Shown here piece after piece: positions 1 through 5,498 of a stretch of 5,498 bases of DNA (position 1 is the first letter of the stretch; each line of letters begins with the position of its first letter). The stretch is from Hyphomicrobiales bacterium (GTDB lineage: Bacteria > Pseudomonadota > Alphaproteobacteria > Rhizobiales > Aestuariivirgaceae): NCBI GenBank assembly GCA_026987255.1, contig JALSNA010000035.1:1-5498 (forward strand), given 5' to 3'. The translations under genes were made by a program, and so were the position numbers. The notes under the pieces were generated by a model. The model worked only from the letters and a program-made list of their open reading frames with translations. It was not told where the DNA came from and ran no database searches.

Positions 1-60
1 GGGGAAAAATCGCACCGGATGGAGGCCTGGTCAGCAAGACTCACCTTGAGCGAAATGGCG

Positions 61-107
61 ATGACTTGCCAGACAAACCACCGTGAGGTTTCTTGCCATC
101 TGGTCAT
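61..107. other. Imperfect hairpin beyond the acs terminator
   Basis: Positions 1-173 hold no gene I can recognise. Within them is an interrupted dyad: ATGAC (61-65) pairs with GTCAT (103-107), CAGA (70-73) with TCTG (99-102), and AAACC (75-79) with GGTTT (87-91) around a 7-nt loop. The stem is broken by unpaired stretches and no T run follows on either strand, so it is not a good intrinsic terminator. It could be incidental or part of an untranslated region. Confidence 0.2.
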
Positions 108-173
108 GATCGGGAGGGGCAAAAGCATTCAAGGCTGGTTTCATCCTGCCGATTTTGCCCGTCAGGCAAGATG

Positions 174-200
174 GAAAACGCCGGCCGCGGGGGCCGGCGT
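174..200 (-). terminator. Intrinsic terminator of acs
   Basis: On the minus strand a perfect 9-bp GC-rich stem (ACGCCGGCC pairing with GGCCGGCGT, plus-strand arms 178-186 and 192-200) encloses a 5-nt loop. It is followed by TTTTCC. It begins 29 nt past the acs stop codon, the expected place for a Rho-independent terminator. The T tail is short (four T), but the stem is strong and uninterrupted. No other minus-strand gene is evident before the window edge, so acs is probably the last gene of its transcript. Confidence 0.72.
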
Positions 201-229
201 CGTGTTTCATTGCCGAATCGATTTGCCGC

Positions 230-2179
<1,950 letters not shown>

Positions 2180-2188
2180 GTTCTTGAG

Positions 2189-2196
2189 CCTCCCCT
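2189..2196 (-). promoter_or_regulatory. Ribosome binding site of acs
   Basis: Minus-strand AGGGGAGG sits 9 nt before the ATG at 2179. It is a strong Shine-Dalgarno match and decides the acs start against the much longer open frame that continues upstream to 2458. Confidence 0.8.
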
Positions 2197-2225
2197 CTTC
2201 TTTTTCGTGACAGGTGATTGGCGCC

Positions 2226-2254
2226 ATTATGCGAATGCGGGGCGCTTCATGCAA
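2226..2254 (-). promoter_or_regulatory. Sigma70-type promoter of acs
   Basis: On the minus strand a -35 element TTGCAT (plus positions 2249-2254) is separated by exactly 17 nt from a -10 element CATAAT (2226-2231), which matches TATAAT at five of six bases. Transcription would start near 2219, giving a leader of about 40 nt that contains the acs ribosome binding site. An 8-bp palindrome TGGCGCCA (2219-2226) straddles the predicted start site and could bind a regulator, though it may be chance. The promoter is inferred from sequence only. Confidence 0.6.
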
Positions 2255-2282
2255 TGGGCCAAAAGAGGAAAAGGGCAGGACC

Positions 2283-2301
2283 GGGCGGCAGATGCCGCGC
2301 C
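2283..2301 (-). terminator. Possible weak terminator after ccmG
   Basis: A hairpin starting 20 nt past the ccmG stop pairs GCGGC with GCCGC around a 4-nt loop, extended by two G-C pairs across a bulged base. On the minus strand it is followed by GGTCCTGCCC and only then TTTT, so the T run is about 10 nt too far for a canonical intrinsic terminator. An alternative, larger fold with the GGCGGCA at 2312-2318 is also possible. It may attenuate transcription from ccmG into acs. Confidence 0.3.
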
Positions 2302-2321
2302 CATGCGCCGGGGCGGCAAAA

Positions 2322-2954
2322 TCACTTGCCGTATTTCTTGATCGCCTCTTGCAGCCTCGGCGTGACGATGGTGCGCCAGGCGCGCGCGTCGAGGGGGCCG
2401 ATATACTTGTAGATGATGCGGCCCTCGGAGTTGATGAAGAAGCTCTCCGGGATGCCATAGACGCCGAAATCTATGCCCGTGCGGCCCTTGCGATCCACGC
2501 CGATGCGCCCATAGGGGTTGCCCAGCTCGCGCAGCCAGGCGAGGGATTTTTCATGGGGGTCCTTGTAGGCGATGCCGACGATGGGGATTACCTTCTTGCG
2601 CGCCAGCTCCATGAGGAAGGGATGCTCGGCGCGGCAGCCGGTGCACCAGGAGGCGAAGAAGCTGAGCATCTTCACGCCGGGGGTTTTCAGATCGGCACTG
2701 GAGAGGCCGGGAACCTGCCGGCCATCGGGGCCGGTGATGCCGGCAAGCGGCGGCAGATCGAATTGCGGGGCCATCTTGCCGATGAGCACCGAGGGCAGAT
2801 GGCGCGGATCGCCCTTCACGAGGCCCCAGACGAAAAATCCGGCTATGCCGAGAAAGATCAGCAGGGGCAGAAGGACGGCGAGCCTCACGCCGCCCCTGCT
2901 TTCGGTGTCCGTGGTCTGTTCATCGGGGCTGCTGGAGGTCTTGTCCGCGCTCAT
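2322..2954 (-). CDS. ccmG: CcmG/DsbE thiol:disulfide interchange protein
   Basis: A 210-residue membrane-anchored periplasmic thioredoxin-like protein. In System I cytochrome c biogenesis, CcmG (also DsbE, CycY, HelX) acts with CcmH to keep the apocytochrome CXXCH cysteines reduced for heme attachment. A polar N-terminus (1-22) precedes one membrane segment (about 24-46) and then the thioredoxin fold. The redox site is [14 protein letters not shown], with cysteines 104 and 107; the cis-proline region is [12 protein letters not shown], with P169. The CcmG-type central insert and the [10 protein letters not shown] pattern separate it from general thioredoxins. The dipeptide Thr-Gly between the cysteines is unusual, since familiar members have a proline (CPTC, CEPC, CVPC). 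The ATG at 2954 overlaps the ccmD stop (ATGA) and has AAGGAG 8 nt upstream, so the longer open frame is rejected. Electrons would come from a CcdA/DsbD protein not encoded here. Confidence 0.93.
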   Translation of the reverse strand: MSADKTSSSPDEQTTDTESRGGVRLAVLLPLLIFLGIAGFFVWGLVKGDPRHLPSVLIGKMAPQFDLPPLAGITGPDGRQVPGLSSADLKTPGVKMLSFFASWCTGCRAEHPFLMELARKKVIPIVGIAYKDPHEKSLAWLRELGNPYGRIGVDRKGRTGIDFGVYGIPESFFINSEGRIIYKYIGPLDARAWRTIVTPRLQEAIKKYGK

Positions 2955-3157
2955 GCGGGCTGCTCCTTCTTGCTGTCGGGCTTGCCGGGGTTGGCGGCCT
3001 GCCTGCGGCGCGGCGCGCCCAGCCGCTCCAGCTCTTCCAGGCGGCGTCTGATGGCGCGCGCGCGCAGCCATTCGGCGATGATCAATCCGCCAACGAGCAG
3101 GAAGGCCGCCGCATAGGCGGCGATGACGAAACCGATATGCCTGGCGGCGAAATCCAT
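2951..3157 (-). CDS. ccmD: Heme exporter protein CcmD
   Basis: A 68-residue small membrane protein, close to the 69 residues of E. coli CcmD. In the family, CcmD is a subunit of the CcmABCD complex, stabilises the CcmC-CcmE-heme adduct and is needed for release of holo-CcmE. One transmembrane helix (about residues 7-30, with a tyrosine at 15) is followed by a strongly basic, probably helical cytoplasmic tail rich in Arg, Glu and Leu (RARAIRRRLEELERLG), then a low-complexity Pro/Lys end. The start overlaps the ccmC stop in TAATG, with GGGAGG 8 nt upstream, and the stop overlaps the ccmG start by 4 nt. CcmD sequences are poorly conserved, so the call rests largely on size, topology and position between ccmC and ccmG. 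Confidence 0.9.
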   Translation of the reverse strand: MDFAARHIGFVIAAYAAAFLLVGGLIIAEWLRARAIRRRLEELERLGAPRRRQAANPGKPDSKKEQPA

Positions 3158-3885
3158 TATCCGGCCCTCCCGACCTGCGCCATTTCCATTTGCCGCACCC
3201 TGCGGGCCAGCACCTCGGCGCGCATGGACATGAACAGCAAGGTGGCGGCCAGCAGGGCAAAACCGGCCATGTTCCACAAAAGCGGCGTGAGAATGGCCGG
3301 ATCCACCGCCGGGCCGCCCTTCCTGAGCAGGGAGGCGGGCTGGTGCAGGGTGTTCCACCATTCCACGGAAAACTTGATGATCGGCACGTTGATGACCCCC
3401 ACCAGGGCGACGATGCCGGCGATGCGGGCGGCCCGGTGCGGCTCGTCCACCGCCTGCCAGACGGCGATGTAACCCAGATAGAGCAAGAAGAGCACGAACA
3501 TGGAGGTCAGGCGCGCATCCCAGACCCACCAGGCGCCCCACATGGGCTTGCCCCACAGGGAGCCGGTGACCAGGGAGATCAGGGTCAGGACCGCGCCGAT
3601 GGGGGCGGCGGACTTGGCCGCCACCTCGGCCAGCGGATGGCGGAAGATGAAGCCGATGGCATGGGCGAAGGCCATGAAGACATAAAGCCCCAGGGCCAGC
3701 GAAGAGGCGGGCACATGGATGAACATGATGCGCACCGTCTCGCCCTGCTGATAATCGGGCGGGGCGACGAACAGGCCCAGATAGAGCCCATAGCCCAGCA
3801 CCGCCACGGTCAGGGCCGCGAGCCAGGGCTGCACGGCCGCCTGGATTTTCAGAAACCGGGTCGGGTTTGCAAGATAATTGAACAT
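3157..3885 (-). CDS. ccmC: Heme-handling membrane protein CcmC
   Basis: A 242-residue inner-membrane protein of the heme handling protein family. CcmC binds heme at its periplasmic face and is needed to attach it covalently to the chaperone CcmE. The tryptophan-rich WWD signature is GAWWVWDARLTS (residues 117-128). The two conserved periplasmic heme-ligand histidines fit H57 (in FIHVPA) and H181 (in WWNTLHQP), matching H60 and H184 of E. coli CcmC. About six hydrophobic segments lie near 21-40, 55-80, 96-115, 126-144, 155-172 and 198-220. I chose the start MFNYLANPTRFLK because its N-terminus resembles other CcmC proteins. An in-frame ATG 19 codons upstream (3942) would add MGLDQDQFLYLLQAGRLAA. 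Neither start has a good Shine-Dalgarno sequence, so the start is uncertain. The gene lies 104 nt after ccmB and its stop overlaps ccmD by 1 nt. Confidence 0.95.
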   Translation of the reverse strand: MFNYLANPTRFLKIQAAVQPWLAALTVAVLGYGLYLGLFVAPPDYQQGETVRIMFIHVPASSLALGLYVFMAFAHAIGFIFRHPLAEVAAKSAAPIGAVLTLISLVTGSLWGKPMWGAWWVWDARLTSMFVLFLLYLGYIAVWQAVDEPHRAARIAGIVALVGVINVPIIKFSVEWWNTLHQPASLLRKGGPAVDPAILTPLLWNMAGFALLAATLLFMSMRAEVLARRVRQMEMAQVGRAG

Positions 3886-3989
3886 GGCCGCCAGTCTGCC
3901 CGCTTGGAGGAGATAAAGGAATTGATCCTGATCTAGACCCATATGCACTCGCGCGCAACTTACCAGATTGTCACGAAATCTTGATGCGG
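3886..3989 (-). other. ccmB-ccmC intergenic gap
   Basis: This 104-nt stretch is the only sizeable gap within the otherwise overlapping operon, and it looks AT-richer than its surroundings. It includes a small dyad, AGATT/AATCT around 7 nt (near 3965-3981), and a GATCAGGATCA direct repeat (minus strand, near 3923-3933). I could not find a convincing -35/-10 pair or terminator. Part of it (3886-3942) would be coding if ccmC uses the upstream ATG. Confidence 0.4.
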
Positions 3990-4658
3990 TCAGCGCATGT
4001 GGGCGCGCAGGGCGGCGGCCGAGGCTATGGGCGAGGTGACCACGGCGACCAGCACGATGGCGGTCAGCACCAGAAAGGAGGAGGAGGAAATGTCCGGCCC
4101 GGACATGCCGCCGGTGGAGGCGGAGACACCGAAGATCATCAGCGGAATATAGAGCGGCAGGATGAGCAGCGAGATGAGCAGCCCGCCCTTGCGCAATCCG
4201 ACGGTGATGGCGGCACCCAGGGCGGCGAGCATGGACAGGGCCACCGAGCCGATGAGCATGGAGGCCGCCAGCCTGGGCGCCAGGGCCACATCGAGGTTGA
4301 GCAGGAATCCCAGCAAGGGCGCGGCGATGGCCAGCGGCAGGCCGGAGGTGAGCCAGTGCGCCAGGGCCTTGGCCAGGGCGGCCACCTCCAGGGGCGCCGG
4401 GCCCAGGGCCATGACCTCCAGGGAGCCGTCCTCGTAATCGGCGGTATAGATGCGATCGGCCGAAAGCAGCACCGACATGAGCAGGGCAATCCACAGCGCG
4501 CCCGGGGCGATGCGTTGCAGCAGGGCCTGGTCGGGGCCTATGCCGATGGGCAGCAGGACGATGACGGTGAGAAAGAAGCCGAAGGCGGTGCCGATGCCGC
4601 CACCGGCGCGGAAGGCGAGGAGAACATCGCGCCACAGCAGGGAGAAAAAGACGCTCAT
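3990..4658 (-). CDS. ccmB: Heme ABC exporter permease CcmB
   Basis: A 222-residue integral membrane subunit, close to the 220 residues of E. coli CcmB. With CcmA, CcmC and CcmD it forms the ATP-dependent complex that releases heme-loaded CcmE from CcmC. About six hydrophobic segments are visible (near 24-40, 50-66, 98-121, 128-154, 158-178 and 194-215). Family-like features are the N-terminal RDVLLAFR stretch, the cytoplasmic loop DRIYTADYEDGSLE (68-81), which fits the conserved D-G-S-L-E of CcmB, and LPLYIPLMIFGVSA (167-180). The ATG at 4658 overlaps the ccmA stop (ATGA) and has AGGAGGAG 5 nt upstream, indicating translational coupling. The frame is open ten codons further upstream, but without comparable support. 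Confidence 0.95.
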   Translation of the reverse strand: MSVFFSLLWRDVLLAFRAGGGIGTAFGFFLTVIVLLPIGIGPDQALLQRIAPGALWIALLMSVLLSADRIYTADYEDGSLEVMALGPAPLEVAALAKALAHWLTSGLPLAIAAPLLGFLLNLDVALAPRLAASMLIGSVALSMLAALGAAITVGLRKGGLLISLLILPLYIPLMIFGVSASTGGMSGPDISSSSFLVLTAIVLVAVVTSPIASAAALRAHMR

Positions 4659-5284
4659 GCCAGCTCCTCCTGCATCTGCCAATGGCATTCCTCGAAATGA
4701 AAATGGCGCGCCGCGGCCATCCCCAGGTCGATGTGGGTGGTGGCGATGATCAGCCCGCCATCTGCCAGATGCGTCTCCATGAGGCCGCGCAGGCGCTCCA
4801 CCGAATCCACGTCCAGCCCCACGGTGGGCTCGTCCAGCAGCCAGATGGGGCGCTCCACCAGCACCAGCCGGGCCAGGGCCAGGCGGCGTTTCTGCCCCGC
4901 CGAGAGCAGGCCGGCGGCATAGCTGGCCAGGCGCTCCAGATTCATGACCTGCAGGGCCTCGTCCAGCCGCTGCATTGCGCCACCATGAAAACGGGCCCAG
5001 AAACGCAGGTTCTCGCGCACGCTCAGGGAGGGCTTGGAGGCGTTCTGGTGGGCGATGTAATGGCTCTGCTGGCCGGTGCTCTGGTCCTCATCAGCGCCTT
5101 TAAGGACGAGCTTGCCGCCCGCTGGCGGGGCCAGCCCGGCGATGAGGCGCAGCAGGGAGGTCTTGCCGGCGCCATTGGGGCCGCGCAGGATGAGCATCTC
5201 GCCGGAGGAGACCTCGAAGGAGAGATTGGAAAAGACGATGCGCCCGCCGCGCCGGCAGGCGAGATTTTCGCCAAGCAGTTTCAT
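4655..5284 (-). CDS. ccmA: Heme exporter ATP-binding protein CcmA
   Basis: A 209-residue cytoplasmic ABC ATPase that powers the CcmABCD complex; in the family, ATP hydrolysis drives release of holo-CcmE. All nucleotide-binding motifs are present in order: Walker A GPNGAGKT (35-42), a His/Gln-rich Q-loop region near IAHQN (77-81), a CcmA-type signature LSAGQKRRLALARL (127-140), Walker B IWLLDE (147-152), D-loop GLD (156-158) and the switch histidine H184 in TTHID. Length is typical (about 200-210). The start at MKLLGENLACRRG is preceded by a weak GGATGG. An ATG three codons upstream (5293) is equally possible, and the frame is open to a TTG at 5347, which I consider unlikely. It is the first gene of the ccm operon, and its end overlaps ccmB by 4 nt. 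Confidence 0.95.
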   Translation of the reverse strand: MKLLGENLACRRGGRIVFSNLSFEVSSGEMLILRGPNGAGKTSLLRLIAGLAPPAGGKLVLKGADEDQSTGQQSHYIAHQNASKPSLSVRENLRFWARFHGGAMQRLDEALQVMNLERLASYAAGLLSAGQKRRLALARLVLVERPIWLLDEPTVGLDVDSVERLRGLMETHLADGGLIIATTHIDLGMAAARHFHFEECHWQMQEELA

Positions 5285-5350
5285 GGGGGCCATCCATTGC
5301 CCGAAACGGCGGCAAAGGCAAGAGGGCATATCCGTTAACTGTCTCAAAGA
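5285..5350 (-). other. Untranslated leader of the ccm operon
   Basis: This is the stretch between the large palindrome and ccmA. It should include the operon leader, but I see no convincing -35/-10 pair. The only near-matches are TTGAGA (minus strand, 5340-5345) without a -10 at the right distance, and GATATG without a -35. The promoter may lie upstream of the palindrome or use a sigma factor I cannot recognise. A GTTAAC palindrome is present near 5334-5339. Confidence 0.3.
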
Positions 5351-5415
5351 CCATCCTCACCCCCTGCCAACCCCCGTAGTGTCCCATGATTGGGGTTGGC
5401 AGGGGGTGAGGATGG
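5351..5415. repeat. Perfect 24-bp inverted repeat, REP-like
   Basis: Two perfectly complementary 24-nt arms (5351-5374 and 5392-5415) flank a 17-nt spacer. The left arm contains CCTCACCCCCTGCC and the right arm GGCAGGGGGTGAGG. One strand of the stem is strongly C-rich and the other G-rich. It resembles the repetitive extragenic palindromes (C-rich CCTCACCCC... arms) common between genes in GC-rich proteobacteria. No transposase is next to it. No T run directly follows on the minus strand, so it is not a canonical terminator for transcription entering ccmA. It lies 67 nt upstream of the ccmA start, where it could act as a promoter-region element, a roadblock or an mRNA stabiliser. Confidence 0.75.
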
Positions 5416-5489
5416 ACGCGCAAGCGTTTTTCAAGGCCCGCAAGAGCGGATTTTTGGATGGCAAAACCCCCTGCCTGCCTTGCGTCCAT
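5412..5489. repeat. Imperfect inverted repeat at the window edge
   Basis: ATGGACGCGCAAG (5412-5424) is complementary to CTTGCGTCCAT (5479-5489) apart from a 2-nt insertion in the left arm. In addition, CCCCCTGCC (5467-5475) repeats part of the left arm of the 24-bp palindrome and can pair with its right arm (5398-5406), giving an interleaved rather than nested arrangement. This suggests the palindromic element is larger than the perfect repeat and may extend past the window. Confidence 0.4.
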
Positions 5490-5498
5490 TGTAGTCAT

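Noticed and set aside
31..144. A 37-codon minus-strand ORF (MKPALNAFAPP...) downstream of the acs terminator.
   Set aside because: It is very short, has no properly spaced Shine-Dalgarno sequence and has no recognisable similarity. It is not better than chance.
155..169. A short hairpin, TTGCC/GGCAA with a 5-nt loop, next to the acs terminator.
   Set aside because: It has only five base pairs and no T tract. The stronger hairpin at 178-200 explains termination.
2214..3116. A 300-codon plus-strand frame opposite ccmG and ccmD.
   Set aside because: It is antisense to two well-supported genes, has no family motif, and has shadow-like composition.
3190..4700. Plus-strand frames of 248 and 239 codons opposite ccmC and ccmB.
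   Set aside because: The translations are rich in Gly, Gln, His, Asp and Arg, as expected for the complement of genes encoding hydrophobic membrane proteins. They have no membrane segment, domain or ribosome binding site.
5100..5498. A minus-strand frame open from the right edge through the palindrome into ccmA in another frame.
   Set aside because: The second half is a frame shadow of ccmA, and the first half translates both arms of the palindrome (HPHPLPTP... and YGGWQGVRM), a typical artefact of REP-like repeats. No domain is recognisable.
5412..5498. A plus-strand ATG frame open to the window end (MDAQAFFKARKSG...), considered as the start of a divergent gene such as acnA, often a neighbour of ccmA in Alphaproteobacteria.
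   Set aside because: The 29 codons do not resemble the AcnA N-terminus, the ATG lies inside the palindrome arm, and the region is full of inverted repeats. Sequence beyond the window would be needed.

Overview
This is a GC-rich chromosomal segment. All six recognisable genes lie on the minus strand, so the biological order runs from high to low coordinates: ccmA, ccmB, ccmC, ccmD, ccmG, acs. Putting ccmG directly after ccmD, with no ccmE or ccmF between them, is typical of Alphaproteobacteria, where the System I cytochrome c maturation genes are split between loci. Together with the high GC, this suggests a free-living alphaproteobacterium. I cannot name the genus from sequence alone.

Positions 5285-5498, upstream of ccmA, hold no convincing gene. 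They contain a perfect 24-bp inverted repeat with a 17-nt spacer (5351-5415), followed by a second imperfect inverted repeat and two tiny T-tailed hairpins. Positions 2322-5284 hold the ccm operon. CcmA (ABC ATPase) and CcmB (permease) share an ATGA overlap. A 104-nt gap then separates ccmB from ccmC, whose start is uncertain. After that ccmC (heme-handling WWD protein), ccmD (small membrane adaptor) and ccmG (membrane-anchored thioredoxin-like reductant) overlap by 1 and 4 nt. CcmABCD form the module that loads heme onto CcmE and releases holo-CcmE. CcmG supplies reducing power to keep the apocytochrome CXXCH thiols reduced. CcmE, CcmF and CcmH/I are not in the window.

Positions 2180-2321 separate ccmG from acs. 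They carry a weak hairpin after ccmG, a good sigma70-type promoter (TTGCAT, 17 nt, CATAAT) and a strong Shine-Dalgarno sequence, so acs looks independently transcribed. The acs gene (230-2179) encodes a complete 649-residue AMP-forming acetyl-CoA synthetase with every key motif, and a GC-rich hairpin with a T tail follows it (174-200). Positions 1-173 hold no recognisable gene.

I do not see a new biological system here. The items most worth checking are the palindromic element upstream of ccmA, the unusual CTGC active site of CcmG, and the ccmB-ccmC gap with its uncertain ccmC start. The long plus-strand reading frames are shadows of the minus-strand genes.
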